A stretch of 47,664 bases of DNA from an uncultured Burkholderiales bacterium (GCA_903894995.1 CAITSG010000081.1:1-47664); one strand, 5' to 3'; shown: positions 10,993 to 22,953, numbered from the stretch's first letter. Notes: generated from the letters alone by a model not told the origin. A program made the numbers and translations.

Positions 10993-11553
10993 TCAGACTG
11001 CCATGATCTCTTGCTCTTTGGCCATGACCAGTTGATCAATTTCAAGCATGCGCTTGTCGGTCGATTTTTGCACATCCGCTTCAGCACGCTTTTGATCATC
11101 TTCCGAAACCAATTTATCTTTGACCAATTTTTTCACCGACTCATTGGCATCGCGTCGTAAATTACGGATCGCAATCTTGGCGTTCTCGCCTTCGGTTCGG
11201 GCCAATTTGGTCATTTCTTTGCGACGCTCTTCGCTCATGGCCGGCATGGGGACACGGATCAACTCCCCCAAAGATGCAGGATTGAGACCCAATTCACTTT
11301 CGCGGATGGCTTTTTCAATCTTGGCGGCCATGCTTTTTTCCCAAGGCTGCACACTGATCGTGCGAGAGTCCATCAAAGACACATTGGCCACTTGAGAGAG
11401 CGGCACCAGCGAGCCGTAGTAATCGACATGGATGGTGTCGAGCAAGGCCGGATTGGCTCGCCCAGTGCGGATGCGGGTGAGGTTATTTTTGAACGCAGAG
11501 ATGGATTGCTCCATCTTGGTCTCGGTTGTTTTCTTGATGTCTGAAATAGTCAT
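10993..11553 (-). CDS. frr: Ribosome recycling factor
   Basis: [64 protein letters not shown]. Confidence 0.97.
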   Translation of the reverse strand: MTISDIKKTTETKMEQSISAFKNNLTRIRTGRANPALLDTIHVDYYGSLVPLSQVANVSLMDSRTISVQPWEKSMAAKIEKAIRESELGLNPASLGELIRVPMPAMSEERRKEMTKLARTEGENAKIAIRNLRRDANESVKKLVKDKLVSEDDQKRAEADVQKSTDKRMLEIDQLVMAKEQEIMAV

Positions 11554-11577
11554 GGGGTTCTCCTCGTCAGAACGGTG

Positions 11578-12300
11578 TCAGGCATGAACCAAAGTGCCTT
11601 CGTCTTCACCCAGAACCACGCGCTTCAGAGCGCCGTTCTTGATGATCGAAAAGACTTTGATCGGCAATTTTTGATCGCGGCACAAGGCAAACGCAGTGGC
11701 ATCCATGATGCCCAGATTCCGTGAAATGGCCTCGTCGAAACTGATGTCGCTGTAACGTGTGGCGTTAGGATCTTTTTTGGGGTCGGCCGTGTAAACACCA
11801 TCCACCTTGGTGGCTTTAAGAACTATTTCAGCACCAATTTCGGCACCGCGTAAAGCCGCAGCCGTATCGGTGGTGAAGAAGGGGTTGCCGGTGCCTGCTG
11901 CAAACACCACCACCTTGCCCTCTTCCAGGTATTGCAAGGCCTTGGGGCGAACATAAGGCTCAACCACCTGGTCAATGCCAATGGCCGACATCACACGGGC
12001 CGTCAAACCGGCCTTGTTCATGGCATCCGCCAAAGCCAATGAATTCATGACTGTGGCCAACATGCCCATGTAATCGGCTGTGGCCCGGTCCATACCGACC
12101 GAGCCGCCAGCCACACCTCTGAAGATGTTGCCACCCCCAATCACCACCGCCACTTGCAACCCCAAGCGGGTGATCTCAGCGATCTCTTCGGCCATGCGAA
12201 CGATGGTGGCGCGGTTGATGCCAAAAGCATCGTCCCCCATCAAAGCCTCGCCGGACAGCTTGAGCAAAATACGCTTATAGGCTGGCTTGGCTGAAGACAT
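11578..12300 (-). CDS. pyrH: UMP kinase
   Basis: [62 protein letters not shown]. Confidence 0.97.
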   Translation of the reverse strand: MSSAKPAYKRILLKLSGEALMGDDAFGINRATIVRMAEEIAEITRLGLQVAVVIGGGNIFRGVAGGSVGMDRATADYMGMLATVMNSLALADAMNKAGLTARVMSAIGIDQVVEPYVRPKALQYLEEGKVVVFAAGTGNPFFTTDTAAALRGAEIGAEIVLKATKVDGVYTADPKKDPNATRYSDISFDEAISRNLGIMDATAFALCRDQKLPIKVFSIIKNGALKRVVLGEDEGTLVHA

Positions 12301-12360
12301 AGGGGACTCCTTGATGATCAATGTGAAAGGTGAAATGGCAAATCAACAAGACAATGGGTC

Positions 12361-13257
12361 TCAGACTGCTGCGCCTTGGGCGGCAGCCACTTGGGCAGCC
12401 ACTTCGGCAGCGAAGTCGTCGACCTTTTTCTCAATGCCTTCGCCCACAACGTACAAAGTGAAGGCGCTCACGGTGGTACCAGCGGCCTTGAGCATTTGCT
12501 CCACAGTCTGCTTGTCGTTTTTGACGAAAGATTGGTTGAACAAAGACACTTCTTTGAGGTACTTTTGAACCGAACCTTCAACCATTTTGGTGGCGATGTC
12601 GGCAGGCTTGCCGGATTCGGCGGCCTTGGCAGCAGCGACCGAGCGCTCCTTTTCGATCAACTCAGCGGGCACTTCGGCGCTGGTCAAAGACACGGGCTTC
12701 ATGGCAGCAACGTGCATGGCCACATCTTTGGCAGCAGTTTCGTCACCTTCGTACTCGACCAACACGCCAATGCGGGTGCCGTGCAAGTAATTGGCAATCT
12801 TGGCACCACCGGCTGCGCGCTTGAAGCGGCGAAAGCTCATGTTCTCACCGATTTTGCCAATGAGACCTTTGCGAACTTCTTCCAGAGTGGGGCCGAAACT
12901 GTCTTGGCTGTAAGGCAACTCGCCCAAAGCAGCCAGGTCAGCGGGGTTGTGCTCGGCGACCAGTTTAGCCGCCGCATTGGCCAAAGCCAGGAAGCTGTCG
13001 TTCTTGGTCACAAAGTCGGTTTCGCAGTTCACTTCGATCATGGCACCGGTGGTGCCGCTCACGAAACTGGTCACCACGCCTTCGGCGGTCACGCGCGAAG
13101 CAGCCTTGCCGGCCTTGGTGCCCAGCTTGACACGCAACAGCTCTTCAGCTTTGACCATGTCGCCTTCGGCTTCTGTCAGGGCTTTTTTGCACTCCATCAT
13201 GGGAGCGTCGGTTTTTGCACGCAGTTCAGCGACCATGCTTGCGGTAATTACAGCCAT
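12361..13257 (-). CDS. tsf: Elongation factor Ts
   Basis: [42 protein letters not shown]. Confidence 0.98.
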   Translation of the reverse strand: MAVITASMVAELRAKTDAPMMECKKALTEAEGDMVKAEELLRVKLGTKAGKAASRVTAEGVVTSFVSGTTGAMIEVNCETDFVTKNDSFLALANAAAKLVAEHNPADLAALGELPYSQDSFGPTLEEVRKGLIGKIGENMSFRRFKRAAGGAKIANYLHGTRIGVLVEYEGDETAAKDVAMHVAAMKPVSLTSAEVPAELIEKERSVAAAKAAESGKPADIATKMVEGSVQKYLKEVSLFNQSFVKNDKQTVEQMLKAAGTTVSAFTLYVVGEGIEKKVDDFAAEVAAQVAAAQGAAV

Positions 13258-13289
13258 TTGGTTTCTCCGTATTCAGTCAAAAAGTTAAA

Positions 13290-13319
13290 TTAAAAAAAAG
13301 GGGCCACAAAGCCCCTTTC
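13290..13319 (-). terminator. rpsB-tsf intercistronic terminator/attenuator
   Basis: Minus strand: AAGGGGC-TTTGTG-GCCCCTTTTTTTT hairpin with T tract. Confidence 0.8.
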
Positions 13320-13335
13320 AACGAGTTTTGGGAAC

Positions 13336-14085
13336 TCAGGCAGCAGCGTTGTCTTCTTCGACAAACTCATCTGCACCTTCGGTGACAGCCTTGACGACAT
13401 CGTTGAGCGCGTTGGCACGGCCTTCAATGATGGCGTCAGCAATGCCACGGGCGTACAAAGCCACGGCCTTGGCCGAGTCGTCGTTACCGGGAATGATGTA
13501 GTCGATGCCTTCAGGCGAGTGGTTGGAGTCCACCACACCAATCAAGGGAATGCCCAATTTTTTGGCTTCCGAGATAGCGATTTTGTGGTAACCGACGTCG
13601 ATCACGAAAATCGCGTCAGGCAAAGCAGCCATGTCTTGGATGCCACCGATGTCTTTTTCGAGCTTTTCCATCTCGCGCTTGAACATCAGTTGCTCTTTTT
13701 TGCTCAGGCTGTCGAGGCCGATTTCTTGCTGAGCCTTCATGTCCTTCAGACGCTTGATCGAAGTCTTCACGGTCTTGAAGTTGGTCAGCATGCCACCCAA
13801 CCAGCGCTGGTCGACAAAAGGCACACCAGCACGCTGTGCTTCGGCAGCCACCAGCTCACGGGCTTGGCGCTTGGTGCCGACCATCAGGATGTTGCCGCGG
13901 TTGGCAGACAACTGTTTGGCGAACTTGATCGCGTCCTGGAACATCGGCAACGATTTTTCCAGGTTGATGATGTGAATTTTGTTGCGGTGGCCAAAGATGA
14001 AGGGGGCCATCTTGGGGTTCCAGAAGCGGGTTTGGTGACCGAAGTGGACACCGGCTTCCAGCATTTCGCGCATGGTAACGGACAT
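13336..14085 (-). CDS. rpsB: 30S ribosomal protein S2
   Basis: [46 protein letters not shown]. Confidence 0.98.
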   Translation of the reverse strand: MSVTMREMLEAGVHFGHQTRFWNPKMAPFIFGHRNKIHIINLEKSLPMFQDAIKFAKQLSANRGNILMVGTKRQARELVAAEAQRAGVPFVDQRWLGGMLTNFKTVKTSIKRLKDMKAQQEIGLDSLSKKEQLMFKREMEKLEKDIGGIQDMAALPDAIFVIDVGYHKIAISEAKKLGIPLIGVVDSNHSPEGIDYIIPGNDDSAKAVALYARGIADAIIEGRANALNDVVKAVTEGADEFVEEDNAAA

Positions 14086-14266
14086 ATTGAATACTCCAAA
14101 GGTTGGGTCTAAAACCAGTCCACAGATTGCATGACGTTAAACAAACGGCATCCAACACCTTGACGGGACTGATTCGCGGTTGAACTTTGATGAGACAAAA
14201 AAGACTGAATTGACGGGTATCAAAAGACACACAAAAGACAGCTGCTGCACTCAGCAAAGCCTTAGG

Positions 14267-14272
14267 ATTATA
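14267..14272 (-). promoter_or_regulatory. Candidate -10 box (TATAAT) of the rpsB promoter
   Basis: Perfect TATAAT on the minus strand about 180 nt upstream of rpsB; the -35 is not convincing. Confidence 0.4.
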
Positions 14273-14304
14273 GCATCCCGCCTCACCCGAAAGTTGCTTG
14301 ATCT

Positions 14305-15687
14305 ATGAAAACAGACCTGATTGCCACCCGCCAAGCCATCGCACAAGGCCTGACTCACCCTCAAGCTGTGGCCGAAGCCTGTTTGGCTCTCGCAAACGGC
14401 AAGGCATGTGAGCACGCCTTCATCCAACTGACCCCAGAGGCATTGCGAGAAACAGCCCAACAAACCCATGTCAGCCAACAAACACTGGCTGGTTTGGCCG
14501 TCTCCATCAAGGACCTGTTTGACGTGCAAGGTCAAATCAGCACAGCCGGCTCGGTGGTGCTGCAAAACCAGCCTGCCGCGCGGCATGACGCGGTGGCCGT
14601 GGGTCGGTTGCGAGCGGCAGGCGCAGGCCTGATTGGGCGCACCAACATGGTTGAGTTTGCTTTTTCGGGTGTGGGTACCAATCCGCACTACGGTACACCT
14701 GCAGCCTGGGACGGCTTACACGATTGCGCTGTGGGCGCATCAGGCCAGACCCACGTTCCAGGAGGCTCCAGCTCTGGGGCTGCAGTGTCGGTGGCCACAG
14801 GTGCCGCTTTCATCGGACTGGGCTCTGACACAGGCGGTTCCATTCGAGTCCCCGCGGCTTTGAACGGCATTGTGGGATTTAAAAGCACGGCACGGCGGGT
14901 GCCCACCGCCGGGGCGGTTCCCTTGTCCACCACCCTGGATACGGTCTGCGCCATGACGCGCAGCGTGCGCGACACGATTTTGGCCCACGAAATCCTGTCC
15001 GCCCGCCAAGTTCCCAAGGCTCAGCGACCCCTGTCGAATTACCGTTTGGCCGTTTCACGCAGCCTGATGCAAGAAGGTATGGACCCGACGGTCACACGGG
15101 CCTTTGAGCGCAGTTTGAACACATTGCGTGACGCTGGCGCCCTCATTGAAGAAATTGACCTGCACGAGTTGAATGAGTTGACCGCCATGATGAGCACGGG
15201 GGGCTTCAGCCCGGCAGAAAGCTTTGCATGGCACCGCCAACGCATCGCCCAAGATGGCGAACGCTACGACCCCCGTGTGGCCCAACGGGTCTTGCGCGGC
15301 CGGGACATGAAAGCCCACGAGTACATGGATTTGATTCAAGCGCGTCAGCATTGGATTGGCCGGGTAGAAAGCACCTTGCTCGGCTACGATGCTGTGCTTT
15401 CGCCTACTTGCCCAATCGTCGGCCCCTGCATCAGCGACATGGCCCCAGGAGAGCAGCGCGATGCTGAATTTTTCAGAACCAACGCATTGCTGTTGCGCAA
15501 CACCAGCGCGGTCAACACGCTTGACGGCTGCGGCATCAGTTTGCCTTGCCACGCCCAAGGCGAGTTGCCCGTAGGTCTGATGGCCTGGCACGCCGCCATG
15601 CACGACGACACGGTCCTGCAACTGGCTTTGTTGCTCGAACCCTTGTTGATGGAGCCCCTGACTCAGGCCTCGACATGCAAGCCTTGA
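14305..15687 (+). CDS. Amidase (amidase-signature family, GatA-like)
   Basis: VSIKDLFDVQGQISTAGSVVL, GGSSSGAAVSVATGAAFIGLGSDTGGSIRVPAALNGIVGFKST: Ser-cisSer-Lys signature. Confidence 0.92.
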   Translation: MKTDLIATRQAIAQGLTHPQAVAEACLALANGKACEHAFIQLTPEALRETAQQTHVSQQTLAGLAVSIKDLFDVQGQISTAGSVVLQNQPAARHDAVAVGRLRAAGAGLIGRTNMVEFAFSGVGTNPHYGTPAAWDGLHDCAVGASGQTHVPGGSSSGAAVSVATGAAFIGLGSDTGGSIRVPAALNGIVGFKSTARRVPTAGAVPLSTTLDTVCAMTRSVRDTILAHEILSARQVPKAQRPLSNYRLAVSRSLMQEGMDPTVTRAFERSLNTLRDAGALIEEIDLHELNELTAMMSTGGFSPAESFAWHRQRIAQDGERYDPRVAQRVLRGRDMKAHEYMDLIQARQHWIGRVESTLLGYDAVLSPTCPIVGPCISDMAPGEQRDAEFFRTNALLLRNTSAVNTLDGCGISLPCHAQGELPVGLMAWHAAMHDDTVLQLALLLEPLLMEPLTQASTCKP

Positions 15688-17162
15688 AGCCCTTGAGCGG
15701 CTGGCCTTTGCTCAATGCAGACGCTGTTCGGCAACTGGAGCCCCAACTGCAAGCGCTCAGCCAACGGCCCTTGATGGAAAGCGCAGGATCTGCTGCCGCC
15801 CAACTGGCCATGGCCATCGCCCCCCATGCAAGGCTCATCTGGATAGCCGCTGGACCCGGTCACAACGGTGGTGATGGACTGGAAGCTGCACGTCTTTTGC
15901 ACCAATGGGGCAAAGAAGTCATCGTCAGCTTGATAACACCTCTTCATGAGTGCTCCCTACAACTCAAAGCCACGCTGCAGCGAGCTCAAGAAGATGGCGT
16001 GCGGATTCAAAAAGAGCCACCCGAGATCTGGCTACAACAGATGGACGAGCGGGATTTGTGCGTTGATGCCCTGCTCGGCATTGGCTCAAACAGACCCTTG
16101 GGGCCAGACATGAGGCACTGGCTTGAGCTCATGCAATGTTGTCCGGGTCAAGTGCTGGCCATTGACGTCCCTACAGGCCTGAATCCCCAGTCAGGCCAAT
16201 GGATGGGCCATGAGGACTTGAACGATCCGCCCATACAGGCCCACCATACTTTGTGCCTCATTGCGGCCCAAGCGGGTCTGTTCATGGGCCATGGGCGCGA
16301 TGCCTGCGGACAGATATGGCTTGAGGACTTGGGCTACCGCGCAGAGTCATTCCCGGTTTCACCACCTGCTTGGCTCAATACGCCCTACACCCCTCAACCC
16401 AAACAACATGCCAGCCACAAAGGCAACCACGGGGACGTGGCGGTGATCGGCGGTGAAGCCATGGCGACACACGGCATGGGCATGACAGGCGCGGCCGTTT
16501 TGGCGGCAACAGCCGCCTTGCATGCGGGTGCGGGTCGCGTCTTTTTGAGTTTGCTTGGCGGACTGGCCATCGACACCGCCCCGCAAGATGTGATGCAGCG
16601 CCCATGGACGCACCTTGATCTGGAGAAAACAGCTGTGGTGTGTGGTTGCGGCGCGGGGAAAAGCGTCATCGAAGTTTTGCCTGAAGTTTTGAAGCGCAGC
16701 GCACGGCTGGTGCTCGATGCCGATGGACTCAATGCGCTGGCGCACGACAAAGCTCTGCAAACTTTGCTGCGTGCTCGCGCCAAGGACAGTACGGTGATCA
16801 CCCCTCACCCACTGGAGGCAGCCCGCCTGCTGGGCACCCAAACCTTGGACATCCAAAGCGATCGCCTCAAAGCCGCGCAACAACTGTCAGACCAATTGGA
16901 ATGCACGGTGGTCCTCAAGGGCTCTGGCACCGTCATTGCCGCCCCTGAATGCACGCCGCGCATCAACCCGACAGGCAACGGACGTTTGGCCACGGGGGGC
17001 ACAGGCGATGTACTGGCTGGACTGATCGGTGCACGCATGGCGCAAGGATTGAGCGGTTTTGAAGCCGCCTGCTCGGCTGTTGCACAGCACGGCAAATTGG
17101 CAGACGACTGGCCCGCAGACCAAACCCTCACCGCCAGTCGCCTGGCCCAGCGACTGACCTGA
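15675..17162 (+). CDS. nnrD: Bifunctional NAD(P)H-hydrate epimerase / ADP-dependent NAD(P)H-hydrate dehydratase
   Basis: N-terminal YjeF-N motif (IAAGPGHNGGDGLEAARLL), C-terminal YjeF-C (LVLDADGLNAL, VITPHPLEAARLLG, NPTGNGRLATGGTGDVLAGLIGA). Start at MQALKPLSGWPLLNADAVRQLE. Confidence 0.93.
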   Translation: MQALKPLSGWPLLNADAVRQLEPQLQALSQRPLMESAGSAAAQLAMAIAPHARLIWIAAGPGHNGGDGLEAARLLHQWGKEVIVSLITPLHECSLQLKATLQRAQEDGVRIQKEPPEIWLQQMDERDLCVDALLGIGSNRPLGPDMRHWLELMQCCPGQVLAIDVPTGLNPQSGQWMGHEDLNDPPIQAHHTLCLIAAQAGLFMGHGRDACGQIWLEDLGYRAESFPVSPPAWLNTPYTPQPKQHASHKGNHGDVAVIGGEAMATHGMGMTGAAVLAATAALHAGAGRVFLSLLGGLAIDTAPQDVMQRPWTHLDLEKTAVVCGCGAGKSVIEVLPEVLKRSARLVLDADGLNALAHDKALQTLLRARAKDSTVITPHPLEAARLLGTQTLDIQSDRLKAAQQLSDQLECTVVLKGSGTVIAAPECTPRINPTGNGRLATGGTGDVLAGLIGARMAQGLSGFEAACSAVAQHGKLADDWPADQTLTASRLAQRLT

Positions 17163-17168
17163 ACTTCA

Positions 17169-19412
17169 TCAACGGCGAGGCTTGGTCGTTCTGGGGCTCT
17201 TTTTCTTGGTCGCTGCTTTTTTGACCGATGCTTTGAGCGCCTGAATTGGAGAGCGGTTGCGCTCAGCATCGGCCAATTTGCGGTCGTTAGCTGCCTGCTT
17301 TTTGCCTCGACCTGGTTCAGCTGACACCGGAATGCCTTTGTCGCGCATGGCGCGTGGCACCAAGTCGTCTGCGGCATTGACCAAACGAAAATCTATTTTG
17401 CGCCCATCGAGATCCACCCGGCTAACTTGCACTTGCACCCGGCTGCCAATGGCATAACGAATGCCGGTGCGCTCGCCGCGCAGCTCTTGGCGCAATTCGT
17501 CAAAGCGGAAATACTCACCACCGAGTTCGGTGATGTGCACCAGCCCCTCGACATACAAAGTGTCCAAAGTCACGAAGAGGCCGAAGCTCGTGGCCGCAGA
17601 CACCACGCCGCTGTATTCCTCACCCAGGTGCTCACGCATGTATTGGCATTTGAGCCAAGCTTCCACATCGCGGCTTGCCTCGTCGGCGCGGCGCTCGTTG
17701 GCGCTGCAGTGCAGGCCAGCGGCCTCCCAGGCACGTTGGTCGGCGGCCGACATGCGCACCCGTGGCGCAGACGATTCGGATGCATCGCCCTTGGCCGCGC
17801 GGCTTTTCTCCAGCCGCTTGCTCAGCTTGGCATGCGCCTCGCCCGGTACGGGCAAGCTGGGCAGCGTGTATTTGCGGTCCAACAAAATGGCTTTAATCAC
17901 CCGGTGTACCAGCAAATCCGGGTAGCGCCGGATCGGGCTGGTGAAGTGGGTATAAGCCTCGTAAGCCAAACCAAAGTGCCCACTGTTCACAGGCGTGTAC
18001 ATGGCCTGCTGCATGGATCGCAGCAGCATGGTGTGGATCTGCTGCGCATCCGGACGGTCTTTGGTCGCAAGCGCAATTTTCTGGAACTCGCTGGTGTGAG
18101 GATCGTCGCTGATGCTCATCCCCAAACCCAGCGCCTTGAGGTAATTGCGCAGGATGTCTTTTTTCTCGGCTGTGGGGCCTTCGTGCACCCGGAACAAACC
18201 CGGGTGCTTGCCTTGATGGATGAAATCGGCGCTGCAGACGTTGGCCGCCAGCATGGCTTCTTCAATCAAACGGTGCGCTTCGTTGCGCACACGCGGCACG
18301 ATTTTTTCAATGCGACCGCTTTCGTCGCAAACGATCTGGGTTTCGGTGGTTTCAAAGTCCACCGCGCCGCGCACGGCACGCGAAGCCAGCAAGGCCTTGT
18401 ACACATCCTGCAGGTTCATGAGATCCGTCACACGCGCTTGACGTTTGGCCGCCTCCGGTCCCCTGGTGTTGGCCAAAATGGCGGCCACATCGGTGTACGT
18501 AAAGCGCGCATGGCTGTGCATCACCGCCGGGTAAAACTGGTAGGCATGCACATCGCCCTTGGCGTTGACCAGCATGTCGCACACCATGCACAAGCGGTCC
18601 ACATCCGGGTTCAATGAGCACAGGCCGTTCGACAATTTTTCGGGCAACATGGGGATCACGCGGCGCGGGAAATACACGCTCGTGGCCCGGTCATAGGCGT
18701 CGATGTCAATGGCGGTGCTGGTTTGCACGTAGTGGCTCACGTCGGCAATGGCCACCAACAAACGCCAACCTTTACCCCGGCCTACTTTGGCCGGTTCGCA
18801 ATACACCGCATCGTCAAAGTCACGGGCGTCTTCACCGTCAATCGTGACCAAAGGCACATCACGCAAATCCACCCGATCCTTAAGGTCCTTGGCCAGCACC
18901 TTGTCAGGCAAACCCTTGGCCTGTTCAAGGCAAGTAGCTGAAAATTCATGCGGCACGCTGTACTTGCGCACAGCGATTTCAATTTCCATACCGGGATCGT
19001 CAATTTCACCAAGCACTTCCTTCACGCGACCCACGGGTTGCCCGAACAAGGCTGGGGGCTCGGTCAACTCAACCACCACCACTTGACCCGGTTTGGCCGT
19101 GCCTGTAGCCCCTTTGGGGATCATCACATCTTGACCATAGCGCTTGTCTTCGGGTGCCACCAACCACAGACCACCTTCGTGCAACAAGCGACCAATCATC
19201 GGGGATTCGGGTCGCTCCACGATTTCAACGATGCGCCCTTCAGGTCTACCTTTGCGATCCTGGCGGACAATGCGGACTTTGATTCGATCGCGATGGAGCA
19301 CCGCACGCATCTCATTGGGCGACAAGTAAATGTCTGACTCGCCGTCTTCGCGAATCAGAAAACCGTGGCCATCTCGGTGACCTTGCACCTGACCTAAAAT
19401 TTCGTCCAGCAT
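17169..19412 (-). CDS. rnr: Ribonuclease R (RNB family exoribonuclease)
   Basis: VQGHRDGHGFLIREDG, VTIDGEDARDFDDAVYCEP, FTSPIRRYPDLLVHRVIKAIL, S1 domain (GLVHITELGGEYFRFDELRQELRGERTG). Start placed at MLDEILG; an upstream in-frame start would lie inside tRNA-Leu. Confidence 0.92.
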   Translation of the reverse strand: MLDEILGQVQGHRDGHGFLIREDGESDIYLSPNEMRAVLHRDRIKVRIVRQDRKGRPEGRIVEIVERPESPMIGRLLHEGGLWLVAPEDKRYGQDVMIPKGATGTAKPGQVVVVELTEPPALFGQPVGRVKEVLGEIDDPGMEIEIAVRKYSVPHEFSATCLEQAKGLPDKVLAKDLKDRVDLRDVPLVTIDGEDARDFDDAVYCEPAKVGRGKGWRLLVAIADVSHYVQTSTAIDIDAYDRATSVYFPRRVIPMLPEKLSNGLCSLNPDVDRLCMVCDMLVNAKGDVHAYQFYPAVMHSHARFTYTDVAAILANTRGPEAAKRQARVTDLMNLQDVYKALLASRAVRGAVDFETTETQIVCDESGRIEKIVPRVRNEAHRLIEEAMLAANVCSADFIHQGKHPGLFRVHEGPTAEKKDILRNYLKALGLGMSISDDPHTSEFQKIALATKDRPDAQQIHTMLLRSMQQAMYTPVNSGHFGLAYEAYTHFTSPIRRYPDLLVHRVIKAILLDRKYTLPSLPVPGEAHAKLSKRLEKSRAAKGDASESSAPRVRMSAADQRAWEAAGLHCSANERRADEASRDVEAWLKCQYMREHLGEEYSGVVSAATSFGLFVTLDTLYVEGLVHITELGGEYFRFDELRQELRGERTGIRYAIGSRVQVQVSRVDLDGRKIDFRLVNAADDLVPRAMRDKGIPVSAEPGRGKKQAANDRKLADAERNRSPIQALKASVKKAATKKKSPRTTKPRR

Positions 19413-19462
19413 CCCGCTGGTTGGAGTTAACTTTTTGATATAAGATCCTTGGATTGTGAGAC

Positions 19463-19547
<85 letters not shown>

Positions 19548-19570
19548 TCTTAAACAGATAACATCCATCA

Positions 19571-19602
19571 AAGCCGAAGCCCAAATGTCTTCGGCTTTTT
19601 TC
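19571..19602 (+). terminator. Rho-independent terminator after tRNA-Leu copy 1
   Basis: AAGCCGAAG-CCCAAATGT-CTTCGGCTTTTTTC. Confidence 0.85.
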
Positions 19603-19690
19603 ATGGTGATCACTTTTACAATTGCCAGAACACGGCTTAAAAATTTCACTTCTTTTTCAGCACCCAAGCCTAAGGGCAGCTCCAGCCCTC

Positions 19691-19696
19691 TATAAT
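19691..19696 (+). promoter_or_regulatory. Candidate -10 box (TATAAT) for tRNA-Leu copy 2
   Basis: TATAAT 17 nt upstream of the tRNA 5' end. Confidence 0.55.
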
Positions 19697-19712
19697 AATG
19701 ACTTCCTGAGAT

Positions 19713-19797
<85 letters not shown>

Positions 19798-19835
19798 AAT
19801 TTATGCGATCGTTTAAGTCGATCAAAAACGTCCGA

Positions 19836-19866
19836 AGCCGTTGATTTATAATCAACGGCTTTTTTG
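19836..19866 (+). terminator. Rho-independent terminator after tRNA-Leu copy 2
   Basis: AAGCCGTTGAT-TTATA-ATCAACGGCTTTTTT; perfect stem plus T tract. Confidence 0.9.
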
Positions 19867-20043
19867 TTGTCCCCAAGCCCTTGTGGGTCCCACCCGAGGC
19901 CTTATCACTTTGCCAACTTTATGGGCAAAAGCACTTGTCAAAAAAATGGACAAGCCCCATGAGCTTGTCCACCGCCAGCGTTTACAAAATGGGTGTCAAA
20001 CACCCTGTCAGGCCCCAGCAGCTTAGCTGGTGACACTGAAACA

Positions 20044-21453
20044 TCAAAAGGGCAACCCCACCAAATCATGACCTTCCACGCTCACGATGCGAGCGCGGGT
20101 GAATTCCCCCACTTTCAGGGTTTTGCTCAATTTTTCAGGCGGCAACAAGCGAACAAGGCCATCGATCTCCGGGGCATCCCCAAAGCTGCGCCCCACCCCG
20201 CCTCGCCGTCCCATGGCCGGCGCACTGTCGATCAAAACCTGCATGGTCGTGCCCACACGCTGCTGCAAACGCGCGATCGATACCTCTTCGGCCACCGCCA
20301 TGAAGCGGGCACGCCGTTCTTCGCGCAAGGCTTTGGGCAGCATGCCGGGCAATTCATTCGCCTTGGCACCTTGGACCGGGCTGTAGGCAAAACAACCCGC
20401 ACGGTCAATTTGCGCTTCACGCAAAAAGTCCAGCAAGTGCGCAAACTCTTCTTCTGTCTCGCCGGGGAAACCGGCAATGAAGGTGCTGCGGATGACCAGC
20501 TCGGGACACAGTTCGCGCCAGCGCTGAATGCGCTCCAGGTTTTTCTCGCCACTGGCCGGACGCTTCATGCGTTTGAGCACATCGGGGTGGCTGTGCTGGA
20601 AAGGCACATCCAGATAAGGCAGCACCAGGCCCTGCGCCATCAAAGGAATGATGTCGTCCACACTGGGATAGGGGTAAACATAGTGCAAACGCACCCAAGC
20701 ACCGTGCTCGCGGGCCATCTCACCCAGCGTCTGCACCAATTCCAGCATGCGGGTTTTGACAGGTTTACCGTCCCAAAACCCAGTGCGGTATTTCACATCC
20801 ACGCCATAGGCAGAGGTGTCTTGGCTGATGACCAGCAATTCTTTGACCCCGCCTTGAAACAAGGCCTTGGCTTCTTTGAGCACGTCGCCAATGGGGCGTG
20901 ACACCAAATCACCGCGCATGGACGGGATGATGCAAAACGTGCAACGGTGGTTGCAACCTTCGCTGATTTTCAAATACGCATAGTGGCGCGGTGTGAGCTT
21001 GAGGCCCGCTTCACCAAATCCACCGGGCACCAGATCCAAAAATGGATCGTGCGGCTTGGGCAGGTGCATATGAACCGCGTCCATCACCTCCTGTGTGGCG
21101 TGTGGCCCGGTCACCGCCAGCACACTGGGGTGCAATTCAAGGACCATGTTGCCGCCGCCCGCGCCGGTTTTGGCCCCCAAACAACCGGTCACGATCACTT
21201 TGCCGTTTTCGTTCAAAGCTTCGGCAATGGTGTCCAGACTCTCTTTGATGGCTTCGTCAATGAAGCCACAGGTGTTGACGATGACCAGGTCAGCGCCTTC
21301 AAAGGTTTTGGAAGTTCGGTAACCCTCGGCGCTCAATTGCGTCAAGATCAACTCGGAGTCCGTCAGCGCCTTAGGGCATCCAAGACTGACAAAACCGACT
21401 TGCGGGGTTGTGGGGGTTGTGGGTACAGCTGCAGTTGGGATCATTTCACTCAT
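20044..21453 (-). CDS. rimO: Ribosomal protein S12 methylthiotransferase RimO
   Basis: [37 protein letters not shown], radical-SAM [16 protein letters not shown]-terminal TRAM domain. Confidence 0.95.
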   Translation of the reverse strand: MSEMIPTAAVPTTPTTPQVGFVSLGCPKALTDSELILTQLSAEGYRTSKTFEGADLVIVNTCGFIDEAIKESLDTIAEALNENGKVIVTGCLGAKTGAGGGNMVLELHPSVLAVTGPHATQEVMDAVHMHLPKPHDPFLDLVPGGFGEAGLKLTPRHYAYLKISEGCNHRCTFCIIPSMRGDLVSRPIGDVLKEAKALFQGGVKELLVISQDTSAYGVDVKYRTGFWDGKPVKTRMLELVQTLGEMAREHGAWVRLHYVYPYPSVDDIIPLMAQGLVLPYLDVPFQHSHPDVLKRMKRPASGEKNLERIQRWRELCPELVIRSTFIAGFPGETEEEFAHLLDFLREAQIDRAGCFAYSPVQGAKANELPGMLPKALREERRARFMAVAEEVSIARLQQRVGTTMQVLIDSAPAMGRRGGVGRSFGDAPEIDGLVRLLPPEKLSKTLKVGEFTRARIVSVEGHDLVGLPF

Positions 21454-21510
21454 CCCTGCATTGTCCCCGCAAACACGAACCGGTTGGGAAAAAGGGTTGC
21501 CCGACAAGTC

Positions 21511-22119
21511 TCAAGTCTTCAATCCCAGCACACCCAGCAACTGCTCAGTGTTTTTCTGGATCTGTTTTGTCATTTGCTCTTGCATCTGCGTCATCACCTG
21601 ATGCGACGGATCGGCCAAACCAGAAAACATATTGTGCATCAAGGGCGTCTGCCATTGCATGAACTGCGACCAGACTTCCGGGCTCAAAGCCGGGCTTGAT
21701 TCGCCCAACTTGCTTTGCCAATCCATGAAGGACTGCACATGCGACTCCAAATAGGAGCCCATGTGTCCCTGCATGGCGTGACCATAAAAACGGATGATGT
21801 TGGACAACACCGCTTCGGTGAACATGGGCACACCCGCAGACTCCTCTTCGAGAATGATCTGCAACAAAATGGTCCGCGTCAGGTCTTGGCCTGTTTTGGC
21901 ATCCACCACCCGCAGGGGCGATGCGGCCATGACCCATTTTTTAAGCTCGGCCAAAGTCACGTAACTGGAATTCTGCGTGTCGTACAGGCGCCTATTGGGG
22001 TACTTCTTGATGGTCCGAAATGTACTGGCGAAAGAGGCTGATTCGTCGCCAGGCTCCGCCTTGGCAGCACGAGATGATCTGGAGGGTTTGATCGACTGGA
22101 CGGGGGGCTTGACCGGCAA
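21511..22119 (-). CDS. phaR: Polyhydroxyalkanoate synthesis repressor PhaR
   Basis: RTIKKYPNRRLYDTQNSSYVTLAELKKWV (PHB/PHA accumulation regulator DNA-binding domain); TTG start preceded by CAGGAG. Confidence 0.9.
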   Translation of the reverse strand: MPVKPPVQSIKPSRSSRAAKAEPGDESASFASTFRTIKKYPNRRLYDTQNSSYVTLAELKKWVMAASPLRVVDAKTGQDLTRTILLQIILEEESAGVPMFTEAVLSNIIRFYGHAMQGHMGSYLESHVQSFMDWQSKLGESSPALSPEVWSQFMQWQTPLMHNMFSGLADPSHQVMTQMQEQMTKQIQKNTEQLLGVLGLKT

Positions 22120-22314
22120 AGAAAACTCCTGGTGACAGGCAGCCCATGAAAAATCTGCTGCAATGCACCATTCTAGGCACACACTCGGACCCCTGTCGCC
22201 TTGGTTAACCCTGAGGTTTTGGAGAAGATGCCCACCCACTGAGACACCTGGAGTTCTGCATTTTTTGATGCACAACCCCTGATCAAACCACATTACCTGC
22301 GAAAATCAACCGAT

Positions 22315-22953
22315 ATGTTCACTGGAATCATCACCGGCTTGGGGCGAATCGTCGCCATTCACGACCTGGGTCGCTCTCTACAACACGGCAAGCGCCTCAC
22401 CATTGAGGCACCGGCCGGATACCTTGACGATGTGGGCTTGGGCGACAGCATTGCCCTGAACGGCGCTTGCATGACCGTCACCACCTTCAACCCTGAGAGG
22501 CGTCAGTTCACCATCGACATCTCAGCCGAATCGCTGGACAAGACCAGCGGCCTGGACCAAGAAGGCACTGTCAACCTCGAAAAAGCGCTGCGGGCCAATG
22601 ACCGACTGGGCGGGCACATCGTTTCTGGCCATGTGGACGGCGTGGGCAACATCAGCCATTTCGAGCAAATCGGTGAGAGCTGGGAGTTGCGCGTTCTGGC
22701 ACCGCGCACCTTGGCCAAATACCTCGCCTACAAAGGCTCCATCACCGTCAACGGCGTGAGCCTCACGGTCAACCGCGTGGCCGATCTGGCCGATGGCTGC
22801 GAGATCAGCATCAACCTGATCCCCCACACCGTGGACAACACGGCTCTTGGCTGCCTCCAAGCAGGCAGCCGGGTCAACCTCGAAATCGACACCGTCGCCC
22901 GTTATGTTGAGCGCATGCTCAGCGCAGGCCTCCTTCAGAAAGACTCCGCATGA
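22315..22953 (+). CDS. ribE: Riboflavin synthase (alpha subunit)
   Basis: [17 protein letters not shown], duplicated lumazine-binding domains, [14 protein letters not shown]. Confidence 0.95.
   Translation: MFTGIITGLGRIVAIHDLGRSLQHGKRLTIEAPAGYLDDVGLGDSIALNGACMTVTTFNPERRQFTIDISAESLDKTSGLDQEGTVNLEKALRANDRLGGHIVSGHVDGVGNISHFEQIGESWELRVLAPRTLAKYLAYKGSITVNGVSLTVNRVADLADGCEISINLIPHTVDNTALGCLQAGSRVNLEIDTVARYVERMLSAGLLQKDSA

Noticed and set aside
12376-13293. 305-aa plus-strand ORF antisense to tsf
   Set aside because: Mirror frame of a highly expressed gene; no homology signal recognised.
17427-18617. 396-aa plus-strand ORF antisense to rnr
   Set aside because: His/Arg/Gln-rich shadow ORF; rnr is unambiguous on the other strand.
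22120-22314. Possible FMN riboswitch upstream of ribE
   Set aside because: I could not find the conserved FMN-aptamer core segments in the leader; not supported.
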